The notes below the pieces were generated by a model, which was not told the DNA's origin, searched no databases, and saw only the letters and a list, made by a program, of their open reading frames with translations. The position numbers and the translations under genes are program-made. Below, piece by piece: positions 20,799 to 32,981 of a DNA stretch of 64,000 nucleotides; within the stretch, counting starts at the first letter, position 1, and each line of letters begins with the position of its first letter. This DNA comes from Turritopsis dohrnii. Lineage: Eukaryota; Cnidaria; Hydrozoa; Anthoathecata; Oceaniidae. Location of the stretch: the NCBI GenBank assembly GCA_027922465.2, contig BQMF02000372.1, positions 186,001 through 250,000 on the forward strand, read 5' to 3'.

Positions 20799-21047
20799 TC
20801 AAAGTAAACTAAAGCTTAGGCGGGTAGGTATCCAACTTTTGACGATGCTGATGTCACTGCTTCTCTTCTCGGCTACTATTTGAGCAAATCTGTTGTAAAA
20901 TGTAGTGTATTCTTTTGCCATACCTCCAAAGCATGTAAATACCAGTGGTGTAAAGCTACCTTGATCAACATGATTTACTCTCTTAGCATAATTTCTTTTC
21001 TTTTGTTTTTCATTTGCTCCATGTGTGTCAACAAGTTTCTTGCTTAA

Positions 21048-24000
21048 CCCTTTCGCAGCGTGGGGGTCCATATGTGGACCCCCTGACCAAAATCGTGATA
21101 TCTACTGAACGCCCGGGCGTATGGCAATGAAATTTTGCACAGAACGTCTTGAAGTAGCTAGAAATCGACATAAACAAGTTTGATTGGATAAGCTTTCAAT
21201 TTATTTTCGTAATGCAGCTGGAAATTTTCCTGACTTTGCATTTTCGTCATTTCGGAAAAAAAACAAAATGGCGAGCAGAAGCAGGCCTCGATATTACACT
21301 GTAGACCAAGTTATAGAAGCTGTATTGAATGATGATGATGATGTTGAGTTAGAAGAAGGCTCAAGTGATGATGACAGTATTGTGGGTGACTGTGAAGGCG
21401 AAGATGGGGAGCCAATAAACCTGCAGTTGTGGAATGCCCTTCCAACTGTTGTACCTGATCCTTGTGACCGAAGTAGTATGCTTGTTGAAGAGGTAAGTTC
21501 CATGTTTTATTTTATGCTGTAAATTCTCTGTGTAGGGAAATCAAAGGCTGAAATATTCTTTCAAACTATAAGCACAGGTTTACATGGCAAGCTTCAATAA
21601 TTTTTATTGATCTGTTGCTACTTTTTTGATAGAGCTTTCTTTTGGGTACTGTTTGAACTCAAAACCCATTTTTATTTCATAGGTGCATGAAAAAGACACT
21701 GAGTCTGATGTTGATAGCATGGATGATAATGTTGATGATCCTCTTGAAAATGTTGACAGTTGTCCTGAAAATGTTGATGATCCTCCTCAAGACGTTGGCG
21801 ATCCTCTTGACCTTGTTTACGATCCTCTGGACATTGTTGACAGTGAGGACGATGCTGTTGATATTGACGCTGATGTCGATATTGACGTTGATAAATTTTC
21901 TGACCAAAATGTTTTTGATGATAGTTATGGTGTGCCAGCAATTGCAAAGAAAACAAAGAAAACAGGAAAACAAAAGAAAAAGAAAGTTACCACAAAGTCC
22001 AAAAAGAAAACCTCTAAACCAAGAACAAAACGGAAAAACCCAATACAACCGAACGCAAAAAACAAATCTCCTTGGAAGAGTATTGGTACAAAGTTTACAA
22101 CTCCCAATTCTGATAAATCCTTTTTAGAGTATGTTGGACTAAAAAGAAAGGCTATGGATTGTTCTACTCCGATCGAATTTTTTGAACTTTTCATGTCTGA
22201 TGAGATCGTCAACGATATCGTAACAGAGACAAACAGATACTACCGGCAGCTTACAGCTCAAAAGCCGTCTCCGATGAAATGGACAGACACCATGCCTCAA
22301 GAGATCAAAGCATTTTTTGCTTTGATGATCGCTATGGGAATCGCAAACCTGCCAGAGTTAGAGGATTACTGGGCGAAAGAGCAAGTATTCTATATGCCGT
22401 GGTTTTCTTCGGTTATGTCACGAGATCGATTCAAGCAGATTCTGCGATACTTACACCTCAATGATAATACAAAAGACCTTCCTAAAGATTCACCTGATCA
22501 TTCTGTCTTCAGTGAAATGTATTCACCTGAGAGAGAACTGTCTATTGATGAACAAATGATTGGAACTAAATCGCGTATTGGGTTTATACAATATATGCCC
22601 AAAAAACCAAAAAAATTTGGGGTAAAAGTGTGGGTCCTTTGTGAATCTCGGTCAGGCTACTGCTTACAATTTCAGATATACACAGGGGCCAAAGAGGGCA
22701 CCAGTGAAAAGGGCTTGACACAACGTGTTGTTATGGATTTGATGACAAACTATATTGAAAAGAACCATCACCTTTATTTCGATAACTTTTACACAAGTCT
22801 AACGCTTGTGCAAGCGCTCTCCAAAAAAAGCACGTATGCCTGTGGAACTCTCAGAACTAACCGGGCTCAGTTACCAATTACCTTCTCCAAAGAAAAGCTT
22901 GAAACTGGTGCTTCCAAGTATCTTTCTTGCAATGACGTTTTAGTAGTTCATTGGAAAGACAAGCGCGACGTTTTCGCATTATCAACAATCCACGACTCTG
23001 GTGAGCGCACTGTTCAACGGTACAAAGGTGAGGTGCAGAAACCCGAAATGATATACCAGTACAACCTGTTTATGGGTGGGGTCGACAAATGCGACCAGTT
23101 TCTGTCATATTACGCAATGGGGAGAAAGTCAACTAAGTGGTGGAAGAAAATTTTTTTCCGGCTGTTAGAATTATGTGTCGTAAACTCCATGTGTCTGTAC
23201 TTCCGGAAGAATCCTGAATTTGCAGCTAAACGTCAAGCGCACAAGAAGTATCGTGTCATTTTGCTACATCAACTCATTCAACCTTATTTGGATCACCTCG
23301 AAAATACCTTGGAAGGGAAAGCTCTTTCTAAGGCTGTGGAAAATCCTAAGTCGCGACACTCAGTTCTTAGTAACGTTCGTCTTGTTGGCAAGCACTTCCC
23401 TGAGAGAAAGGATAGTCGTAGAAAATGCACTGTTTGCGCCTACAAGAAAATTCCTGGAACAAATAAAAGACAAAACACTAGGACATTTGACTATTGCAAT
23501 AAATGTCAGAAGTATATATGCAACAAGTGTTTCAAGAACTTTCATACCAAAGCCAAACTTTAGATAATCTGATTCGGGAGACTGTGGTCTTTGTGATTAG
23601 TGCACTTCTTTGCGTCAATATGTTTATGATAGTTTACAATCTTGTCCTTATTTTTATTTGTTTTTTACATTCATATTAGTGGTCATTTATTGATATTCCT
23701 TACTAATAGTTTTTGACATTTTTGTCCTAAGATTTCTAATATTTTTACCAAATTTCCGCGCGTGGAAAGCTATCACTGGGGTAAATAGCCACAGCTCGTG
23801 CTGCCATTATGGATTTTTGTTCTTATTGTTTTAAAATCAAAATGTAAGCTTCTGAGGTGACTTATGGTGCATAGGTATCCATTGGGGTGAGGATTTACAA
23901 GCTTATCACTTGATCCAAAAATTTTTCAAATAACTCACAAAAAATCTGGAATTTTAGTTTTTACTGCTATTTTATAAAAGTGGATTCTGAGATAACCGAT

Positions 24001-24354
24001 AAAGATTTTTTAGAATTTTTTTCTTTATTTTATCGTTAGTTCTTAGTACTTTCAATTTTTAAGAGTTTTAAGAGCATTCAATCTACTTTTCTGGAAGCAA
24101 ATTATCTCCGAAGTTGAAATTTCACTTTTTTTTTGTTTTCCTTCCGCCATTATAGAATTTTAAGCCCATTGGCATTGTTACTATAGCAACGTACCAATAA
24201 AATAAATATGATTTTTACAATCCTTTTTTATTAAGCTTTCAGAATATATACACTTTATTGGGGCAATTATTTATAGTTTTTGAGATAGAGCACATTTAAT
24301 GAGGTGTGGTAGAAAAAGTGCTTTTTTTCGAAAAAGTTGTTCGCTGCGAAAGGG
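21048..24354 (+). mobile_element. Complete piggyBac transposon
   Basis: Thirteen-base perfect terminal inverted repeats (CCCTTTCGCAGCG) at 21048 and 24354 are flanked by TTAA at 21044-21047 and 24355-24358, the piggyBac target duplication. The 3,307-base element carries one spliced transposase gene in the plus orientation. A 22-base perfect palindrome (21062-21083) centred on CATATG lies just inside the left TIR. Confidence 0.95.
21268..23563 (+). CDS. piggyBac transposase, two exons, apparently intact
   Basis: Exon 1 runs 21268-21492 (75 codons, ATG in context AAAATGGCG) and exon 2 21683-23563; the 190-base intron has GTAAGT/TTTCATAG borders and is phase 0, giving about 701 residues. The N-terminus is highly acidic with GAT-rich repeats, followed by a lysine-rich stretch. 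The catalytic aspartates of the DDD triad are present at about residues 364 (ELSIDEQ), 442 (LYFDNFYTS) and 543 (FMGGVDKCDQ). A C-terminal cysteine-rich zinc domain (CTVC, CNKC, CNKCFKNFH) binds the transposon ends in this family. The segment just before the first aspartate looks about 15-20 residues shorter than usual, a possible in-frame deletion. No stops otherwise. Confidence 0.92.
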
Positions 24355-24693
24355 TTAAGTATACTTTAGCAATTGGGTTAAATACCTTGACATTGAAGTA
24401 CGCTACTTGACCTTTTACCCAGAAGCTTCGAGTGGCAACATCGACTCTAGCTTCCTCCGATAGTATATTTGATGGTGGTAGTCCCGTCAACCAACAAAAC
24501 TTTGAACAGCGTCAAAACTTTGAATGCGAAAAGGCCAAACATATTCTGATCTTTAAATTACACATGTCCACACACCAAGCATCATTCATCATACTGTTAA
24601 TAGTATTTTATTATAAATGAAATCGCTGTCCAGATTCGCGCACTAATTGTTTTATCCCCACAGGAACAAATGCATCACACCACAAACTTTTAA

Positions 24694-27600
24694 CCCTTAG
24701 CCTCCGCTCTCATAATATTATTTGACCCTGGCGTGGGCAGTTGTTTTAGGCAAAATGACTAAAATTTTCAACCGGTCATATCTTAAGAACAGAAAGTGAT
24801 ATTGACTCCAAATAAAAAGCTCTTAAAAGCTGAAGAGCCATAGTTTAATAAACAATAAAGCATAAGCCTATAAATAGTATCGTTAAAAACTGATATAATC
24901 CCTAAGTTGAGCAAAATAAATTGCGGTTTCAAAAAACTTCAAATTTTCAGGATGCTTGCAAACTTTTGAGAAAAAAAGTGGTGGAAAATACATTTTAACC
25001 AATAAAAATGGCTGAAGTAGTTTCCCTGTATAATTACCTTTCCAACAAAAAAACTGCTTGAATTTTCAACAACTCTTTCACAAAATATGGCCTATTGAAT
25101 ATATGTGAAATTAGAAAAAAAATCAAATTTTCGTGCTATTTCTCAAAGTTTTGCAATGATTCAGACCCATCCTTACTGTACATGCCCTGTTAGGTTCTAG
25201 CAAGAATTGAAGCTGAAATGAAATGAAAAAGTTAGACCTTACCAATATTTCATATGTCTCATGCCGTTAACACAACCCGCTTTCAGAATCACTTTCTACA
25301 ACTTCCTCTTCGGTACTCGAAGTAACAGGAGATGTGTCCAAATAGTAATGTTTTTTTGTGTGGTATATCTCAAAGCATGGTTCTATACATAGGGGAACAT
25401 CACACGAGGCACATTGAAAGTAAGTGTCGGTGCATTTTTTCACTGCGGTGTAACGGATACATTTCTTTCTTTTTCTCTTGTTTGCGTCAAATGCAGGAAT
25501 TCGGCTGATGAAGTGCTTTTTCTTCAACCTCAACGGGTCTTTGTTGGCTGGTGAGGGCCCAGGTGCTTAGCTGGGCCCTTCCTTATTCAGGTGGTGCATA
25601 ATTATGGCATCTATGAGCTGGAGGCGGAACTGCAGGTTGGTAAGCTTGCTGCTATTCAAGATCTTCCAAACAATATACGTGTTGTACATTGCAAAGTCGA
25701 TAAATACTTCAGAGAGCTTTCTGTACCACTTCACACCTTTCCGTGCTGATGCATAGGGTACCAAGACACGACTTAGATTGTCAACACCGCCAATTGACTT
25801 GTTATATGTAACAATGACATCTGGTTTGCGTATCCGTTGTTTCGTAGCACGGTGAATCTTTCCGGTGTCTTTTAATTCTCCGGTGTGCTTTGTTGACATC
25901 ATTGAAACAATTTTGGTTGTCTTTGTTTTGTATGCGTCATTCCATCTCAGAACCATGTAAGTTTGATCACAAAACTTGACATCGGCTGGCTCACCTTTCA
26001 CAGGCTTCCATTCCCAAAAATTATGTGGCAGTCCTTCTTTCTTACGCAAGGTACCATACCCATCCGTGCCATTTTGAAAGAGGGCCTTCAGGAGCTCAGG
26101 CGATGTGTAAAGGTTCAAGCGCAAGATTATAACCTTTAGAAAAATAGCCCTCCATCAGTGATAATAAAACCTTAGAAGGGTTAGTATAATCATCAAATTC
26201 CTTTGGCAATGATACTGACGGTGTCGGATATTTTGAATCAGCACCGGTGTAAACAATGAAGTCACATAGCCGTGTCACTTTCGCATATCATATATATTTT
26301 GACACCATACCTCTCCCTCTTACTTGGAATGTACAGGCGGAACTTTAGCCGTCCCTTCCACAGTGAGAGATATTCATCCACAGCAACATGTTGGGACGGA
26401 GTGTAATTAGACCGGAAAGTCGTTCTCAGGGCATCAAGAAAGGTATTCAATTTTGATAAGTTGTCGGTTGGATCTTCGTCTAAAGGATTGGTGAAATGTA
26501 TCATCTTTCTTATTTGCTCAAAACAATCTCTCCTCATCAATCGACTGAATATGGGTGTGGAAACAATGTGGTTTCTGCTCCAGTACATGTGGATTTGTGG
26601 TTTATGAATAATGCCCATAATAATCTGCAGACAAAGATAAATCCACAGTTCGTCGGCAGTTATATCTTTCCATAGCGTAAATAAGCTTCAACTACTTTGA
26701 TTCATTCGTTCCAGGACTTCTGGCAATTGTTTTACCAACTCTGCATACTTGTTAGTGTAAGCTACAATAGAATTGATTAGTTCATCTGTGAGGTAAGTTT
26801 TGAATATCGACAATGGACAAGCTTGATCATAAATGTTATTGATTTTTACACCTGGGGAACCAGTAAAAGGAAATTCAGTCGTTCATTGTCATCACATTTG
26901 AACTCAGCATTATCTTTTTGTTGTTTTCGTTTTTTGGCAGTTTTACCCCGGGTTTTTGCAGCAGTTGATCCTTGCACTTTTTTACACTTTGCAACACCTT
27001 TCATAACAATAGCGCTATCGCGAGGACTACCTTGCTGGGGTGTGTCTCCACCACAACCATTTCCAGTTCCACCACCTCGTGTACGACCACCTCGTGTACG
27101 AACACCACCCACCACGCACATGAGCACTACGCAATCGAGCACCGCGACCAGTCTGACTTGTTCGAGCACCCTTAGAAGTAGGAGACCGTGACTGTCCGGA
27201 AGATCCAGAAGGAGATCCAGGAGATATGGGAGATGCAGGAGACACAGGAGAAACAGGAGATGCAGGAGACTTTGGTGGAGAAGGTGCATAAGGTTCAGGA
27301 CAAAGGTAACTGCAGGAGGAGATTCAGGATAGTCACTAGAGTTTGAACCTTCGAGATCAGAAACACCAGCAGCTTGTATAATATCGGGTTGCGAATCATC
27401 AGATTCAATTTCTAAAGTAAGCATGGTGTAAAATCTTGTAAATATTGTATATTATTGTAGAAGGTAAAGAAGAATCTAAAAAGTAAGATATAAACTACGA
27501 AATATCAAGATTATAACACCACTTTCACCTTAGACATTGGCTAATATGACAAAAAATTTAGGAAACAGGACAGAAAAACTTACAAACCTTCATCTGATGA

Positions 27601-27973
27601 ATCAGAATCGTCCTTATCACTAACTTCATTGTCAGAAAGGTTGTTTATAAAGTTTTGTATAGCTTTTTCTTGCTCAGCTGCACTTGTAAATTTACTCATT
27701 TTGCTTGGTTGTTCGTTTTCGTTTCTTCCCGCGAACTGAAAATTTGCTGTCTTTTCAAAATGCGATTTTGAGGGATCTGCGCATGTCCAGTACAAAAGGT
27801 TGGTATCAAATGAACAGATTTTTTATCTAGTATTTGCCAAACTCAAAAGATTAGGTTGAAACGCTGTAGATAGCTAAGGAGCAGACCTCAAAGTAGCTAG
27901 GGTCACAGAACGCGTTTTCGCGTCCTTTGGAAATAGCCGCGGACACGTTTTCGCGCCCTTCAGAGCGGAAGGG
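24694..27973 (-). mobile_element. Second piggyBac transposon, decayed
   Basis: The left end CCCTTAGCCTCCGCTCT and right end (inverted) CCCTTCCGCTCT match apart from a five-base difference. TTAA flanks both ends (24690-24693 and 27974-27977). The transposase reads on the minus strand and is broken. Family differs from the neighbouring element. Confidence 0.85.
25267..27699 (-). pseudogene. piggyBac transposase, multiple frameshifts and stops
   Basis: In order on the minus strand: an acidic first exon (27699-27580, MSKFTSAAEQEK...), a proline/serine-rich low-complexity part, the N-terminal domain (about 26830-26640), the first catalytic aspartate in HVAVDEYLSLWKGRLKF, a break near 26270, another break exactly in the second catalytic motif at about 26110-26125, the third aspartate in SIGGVDNLSRVL, an in-frame stop near 25560, and the C-terminal zinc domain (CASCDVPLCIEPCFEIYH). 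Its C-terminus, with the IEPCFEIYH form, belongs to a different piggyBac lineage from 21268-23563. Confidence 0.88.
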
Positions 27974-27977
27974 TTAA

Positions 27978-28980
27978 GCGTGCAATGCATAATTAATGTA
28001 AAGAGACCCTTATCACGTTTTTATTTCTCACGCACTATAAACTTTCTAACAAGCATCCACCCTGTAATAAGCACCGTTCTCTTATATGCGCCCACCTAAA
28101 AAAAAAAGTAAACGCCCAGCGCTTATTGCCTTTTGTTTAAAGTGATTATGATGTCAATAAAATAGTTAGCACACAAGTTTTTAAGTTTTTGAAAGCTTGA
28201 AAATTTAAGCTTTTACTAGCGTATCTTTGTGCGCCCATGTATGAATGGGAATCAGCCCACGGGGGTAATCACATCCTTTTCTCACCGCAAAGCTAGTTGG
28301 GATCTTTCGAATGTATTAGCTCTAGAATATTTTTCTAAATTTTAATGCGAGTATTTAACTTTGAGATTCCTCACCAAAGTGGCTCCTCCTACTTTTAAAG
28401 TCAAAGGCCTTGTTTGGTAGAGATAAAATAGGAGAATACAAAAATAAGTACTATTGTTTAAAATAAGATGGAAATTTTATTGATCGTTCCATTACAAAAA
28501 ACTCAGTCATAAAATAGTGATCTTGTGAGAGACAATATACATAACACAAGTAAGAGTTGTGTGCGAGGACAGTTATGGGAGACGAAGAAATGGTGCATAC
28601 CCGCCGTGAATGATTAAATAGCATTCAAGAATTGATGATAAAGGTTAGAGGATTTGATAGGAGATGAAAGGAAAATTAGCTTTCGCCTTCCCGTCCGATG
28701 GGACACCGCAAGTGTTTTTTGAAACATAAAATCAGGTATAGAAATTAAAAGTTTAAATCTAGCGAAAAGTGATGAAATTAGTTACTAACAAACTAATGAC
28801 CAGGGTGTAAAATCTCGAATAACAACGACAATAAAAGTTATCAAAATGAAAAATTTCTAACCATGCCCTGGCTCAACTATAAAATAGTATTGCCAGGACA
28901 GATACAAAATTAGATTAATCTAATTTAACAACAGAATCATGACCTATTCACAATTCTGGCATGAAAATGAAATAGACTCT
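27978..28980. other. Intergenic, nothing firm
   Basis: No gene recognised. An 18-base identity to conserved small-subunit rRNA at 28311-28328 has no matching flanks. Confidence 0.3.
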
Positions 28981-30901
28981 AAGTCCAGCGTGTCATATCG
29001 TCTCCCGTCGTATTTCAGGCTGGAACACTCAAGATGATACCATTGGTCACAATCATCGCAACATATCCACCGGCGATGATTTACCTCATAGATTCCTGCG
29101 CATGTGAAACACATATAGGTTTCTTCTTCGTTTTCAACAACCTCAACATCTTCTACTTCTTCTTCTTGTTGTCTTTTTCCTTCATTTTGAGCCGTTGCTG
29201 ATTTTCCTGGGATGACTTGTTTCGGCCTCTTCCTCTTTTACGACTGCTCTTTGCCAATTCCCATTTGCATTGTGAATAGCTCACACGTGGCGTCATTTAG
29301 TACATCCTTGTCAAGGTTTACTTCTTGCGGAATTCTTTTCAAGACTTTGTCTTGGGAAAGGGGGAAATTCCACAAGCAGCAAACCCTGAAATTATATTGC
29401 GACTTGGAATGGCCGGAGAATTCAGAGAGTTCCATTGGCATAAAAGTATGTTTGCTAAACGTACACATTGATATTGGTTTATTATGAGGCAAGAAAATGT
29501 AAATTTTTACCTCCAGCTTGATAATACTTTTTTCCAAGCAACTTTCAGAGGCCGGAAAACTGCCACATCTAGAGGCTGCGTAAGATGTGTGCTGTTCGGT
29601 ACAAGTGTTATAAATTTAATGTTATTACTTGTGGTACTCCTTAAAATCTAAAGAACCACATATCCTATGAACTTGAAATGTGGTCCAGTAATAGATTAAA
29701 AAAAACAAATTTCGAAAATAGCTTTCTAAATTTTTTGTCACTTACCCCGCATAACCCCCGTTTTGGAAATGGCATTCACAAAGAATGATGACGTCATCAT
29801 GTGACGAAATTTTTTATACACAAATGCTTAGTAAGATTTCATATCTGTATCAAATTGTTATTTCATAATTCAAAACCCTTCAAAGTTTATTCTCATTCTA
29901 CCATATGGACGTAAAAAAACAAAAATATATTTTTAAGTCAAAGGTTCTACGAAGGGTTAACACCGTCAAAGTGTGAGTCATATAATAATCGGGTTTTATT
30001 CCCTTTTCAAACCATTGTGCAAAAGTATCACCATCAAACCAGCCGGAAGCAGTTGCTCCATATTCAGCATCATCTGGACCATCCACTGTCCACTCCCCAT
30101 AGCAGTTTTTTGACTTGTAAACCACTATGGGTGGTAGAAATTGGCCACTTGCGGTGGCAGAAAACATGACACTAAAAATATTACGGTTGTAAAAGTATGA
30201 AATGTTAGCAAAAAATTCTTTACTATTCTTTACTGTTTCTTTTTATCATTACCTAAAACACTGTTTTGAATGCTGTTGGGTTTTCTGCACTCGCCTTCCA
30301 TATCTTCTTGAAACTAGCACTTTTTCATTACCTGTGTCATCCCTCAGGTTGGTCTCATCATAGTTTATAATGTTTGTCGGTGGTATGCCCTGTATATAGA
30401 TTTAAATTACTTTGAAGAAATAGTAACGTATGCTAACCGTATTGTGCTCAACTACATTCTTTAGCTAAGTTTGCCCTCACCTGCCTGTAAAGCTACGTAA
30501 TTAAAGTCAATATCAATGAATAAGTATGTGAAATTTCAGTCAGCTGTGACAACCCAATCTTCCCAAAGTGTTGTGGACAGATGGACAGACTAATGGACAG
30601 ACGGACAGTAATTGTCAGATTCAACTGAAATTGAGAACTTTCGAGACAAGAAAAAATTTCGTTTTTGTAGAATCTTTCGACATTCGGCATCTGCAAAACT
30701 GAAGTCAAACGAAAGTTTCTTCCCAACAGTTACAATTACAAGGGTTGTAGTTGAACCTGAATGGACGATTAAACTTTAACTAAGAAAGATTACCTTCAAT
30801 TCATCAATTAAATGATCGAAGAATTCATTTATTTCCTTTTCATTTATGCAGCTTCTGGTACGTTTTACTTTGTCCGCCTTTTTACGAAGCGCCTTATCCA
30901 T
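28980..30901 (-). pseudogene. pogo-like DDD transposase with PHD-finger-like C-terminus, interrupted
   Basis: Minus-strand exons in order: 30901-30793 (MDKALRKK... to LIDELK, donor GTAATC); about 30392-30248 (IPPTNIINYDETNL, first catalytic D); about 30175-29961 (SVMFSATASGQFLPP, VVYKSKNCYGEW, GWFDGDTFAQWF, second D in PDYYMTH); after a 312-base insertion, 29640-29529 (FITLVPNSTHLTQPLDVAVF, third D). A later part reads PLSQDKVLKRIP, then an acidic stretch and a cysteine-rich end (CFTCAGIYEV, WICCDDCDQWYHLEC, 29115-29010) resembling a PHD finger. The DDE_1/pogo family cuts and pastes DNA; PHD fingers read histone tails. The N-terminal DNA-binding part upstream of 30901 was not found. The exact borders of the 3' exons are uncertain. 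Confidence 0.75.
29645..29956. mobile_element. TTAA-flanked MITE inside the pogo-like transposase
   Basis: TTAA occurs at 29641-29644 and 29957-29960. The right end (inverted) begins CCCTTCGTAGAACC, like a piggyBac end, and contains CCATATGG nearby as other piggyBac ends here do; the left end is only partly similar. Removing the segment with one TTAA joins the two coding parts of the transposase in frame, which is strong evidence for the boundaries. Confidence 0.7.
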
Positions 30902-31010
30902 GCCTCGCTGGGGATATTATCTTTAAAATTTGTTGTTATTCCTGTAAGAAAATGAATGTATTTTTTTACTTTGCAGGAAAAAGCTGATTGAAAAAGAGAG
31001 TTGACTTTAA

Positions 31011-31160
31011 CCCTTTCCTTACCAATGATGACATATGGTGTCATTCACTTTGATAAGCCATAGATATTTTGCAAAACGCCCCGGTTGAACAATTTTTCAT
31101 TTTCGTGTAGTTTTTTACATGGCACTTCAGAACAAAGAGAAAGATGGCTGCTTTGGGCGC
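31011..31160 (+). mobile_element. Isolated piggyBac-type left end
   Basis: TTAA at 31007-31010 is followed by CCCTTTCCTTACC and an imperfect palindrome around CATATG (31026-31047), the same layout as the left end at 21044-21083. No matching right end or transposase was found downstream, so this is a truncated copy. Confidence 0.6.
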
Positions 31161-32760
31161 GATTTTTCGCTTGGTGTGCTGTGGAGTTTGTAGCTTGAAA
31201 CTACGTAGTTTTGAAGTTCAGATAGTTAACTTTGGTTTGGAAAATTTTTAGATAAACGCTTCTGGTGCCTGTAAATGGTACGTTTTGACAATGTTTAGGC
31301 TTGCTTGTTTGAATCTCAGCTAAAGTTTTTGGTTGGGATGTTTTACTTTGTTCATAAAAATTTTTTTAAAACTCAATGATTCTATTTGGCTTCATTGGTG
31401 AGAACTGGCGTGTTTTTTATGTAAAATACCTTTGTACTAAAAAAAAAATAAGTTCATATACATCCACAATTCCTTTGATTTGTGCTGTTTAGATGTCATA
31501 GAGGTTTATGGGGGGCTTGCAGTACTCTCAGCTCTCTCTAAGTGACATATATATATATATATCTATATAATGGTAGCTTATGTGGCCTTCTTTTTGTTGA
31601 TTTCTAGACCTTCCGGGGACAAAAACTCAAAGGGGACTTTTTTGTGTCCCCTTTAAGTTTTGATGACTTTTTTAAGCTAAACGTACTTTTAAGGAACACT
31701 TAATCTTGCTAATTTAGTGATAAAGTCTTCATTCCATTCAAAGATATGGTTTTCTTTAAATTTTTGATAGAATTTCCGTAGATATTACACGAGAAAATAA
31801 TGACCATGTATATCACTACAAATGCAAAATGAACATTTCGGTCCCTTTACAAAATGTTTTGTTTCCTCTTTTTCTGGTTATGTATATCATAACTTTAACT
31901 TGAAAATATGTATCTCCATAGACGCCCCAATTCATGCAGAAACATAACTTAACAAACCCATCTATATTTTGAATATTATTTGACACTACAATTGAAGAGG
32001 CTTAATTCGGCATCTTTCCGAAACGTAAATACTAAACTCTTTTACCATGCCTTTTATGAGCACTTAAGTATTATGAACTGAAGAGACCATAGACGTTTCT
32101 GAAATATTTTACTTTTACATAAGTGTTTTTAAAAATTTAACTTTAAAGGGACTACAGTATATGAATATGGCACATTGTGGGGCCCTAGAAAAGGGGACTT
32201 CCCATCAAGACTGGTATCGGTATTTTGACATTTTTTTGAAAGTCGAATATATTATCAAGAGATAACAATAATGCATTAAAAATTTTGCGAACGGTACTTC
32301 GGTATATAATTTTAGAGCACAAAACTTTGACATTATTCTATTAAAGGACTGATCGCATGGAGTTTTTCATCCTGGCACGGCATGATGGAAATTGTCCCGG
32401 GGCAGTTTTTGCATTGCGATCATATGGGATTTTGTCTGGTCTTACCGGGATGAAAACTACCTCCGCGATATATTTAATGTTATTGTTTGTACCAACATTT
32501 TAATTAATGCGCACGCCTGAAATTTTATCCCGTCCACCCTGTAAGACTTCTGGGATAACATGCTACATTTTACCACTCAGAAGCCTCCTCCTCTAGAATA
32601 TAAAGAAAAAGGACAAAGTTAGGGTGTAATTTCTTTGTGAAATTCAATATTTTGACAAATTTAGTTTAATATTTTTTCAAACAAATTAAAATGAATGATA
32701 TTAAAGTAGAATGAACACTAAGTAGACTTATGCTAGAATAATTTAAATACTTCTTTATCA
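31161..32760. other. Intergenic, nothing recognised
   Basis: AT-rich; a short TA repeat at about 31547-31568. No convincing gene. Confidence 0.3.
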
Positions 32761-32981
32761 AATTTACAAAAAATGAACATTAGGTGTCCAATAATTTACA
32801 AAAATTGAACATTAAGGTGACCAATAATTTACAAAAAATGAATATTAAGGTGTCCAATAATTTACAAAAAATGAATATTAAGGTATCCAATAATTTACAA
32901 AAAATGAATATTAAGGTGTCCAATAATTTACAAAAATTGAACATTAAGGTGACCAATAATTTACAAAAAATGAACATTAAG
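32761..32981. repeat. 33-bp minisatellite, left part (continues at 35501)
   Basis: About 6.7 head-to-tail units containing TGAAYATTAAGGTGTCCAA. The 33-base period is a multiple of three, so both strands stay open and produce an 11-residue repeat that is not a protein. The array breaks at 32981 where a DNA transposon begins. Confidence 0.92.

Larger units (their letters stand above)
20799..24490 (-). pseudogene. Element-associated nuclease-like frame split by the piggyBac insertion
   Basis: The minus-strand frame at 24490-24359 (EARVDVATRSFW, AYFNVKVFNPIAKVY) continues at 21043-20799 (KQKKRNYAKRV, HVDQGSFTPLVFTCFGG, IVKSWIPTRLSFSLL). The two parts are separated only by the piggyBac element; with one TTAA kept, the reading frame runs straight through. 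The protein belongs to a family repeatedly found beside reverse-transcriptase genes in invertebrate genomes; the spacing of acidic and basic residues hints at a restriction-like nuclease fold, which is inference. The frame stops at 20799 and its N-terminus is not found. Confidence 0.6.

Noticed and set aside
21672..22212. Minus-strand and shifted frames over the piggyBac N-terminal region
   Set aside because: Low-complexity shadows of the GAT-rich acidic coding sequence.
27027..27245. Serine/proline- and tryptophan-rich open frames in the second piggyBac
   Set aside because: Frame-shifted low-complexity part of the transposase N-terminal region, not a separate gene.
28311..28328. 18-base match to a conserved small-subunit rRNA phrase
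   Set aside because: No similarity on either side; too short to call an rRNA gene or fragment.
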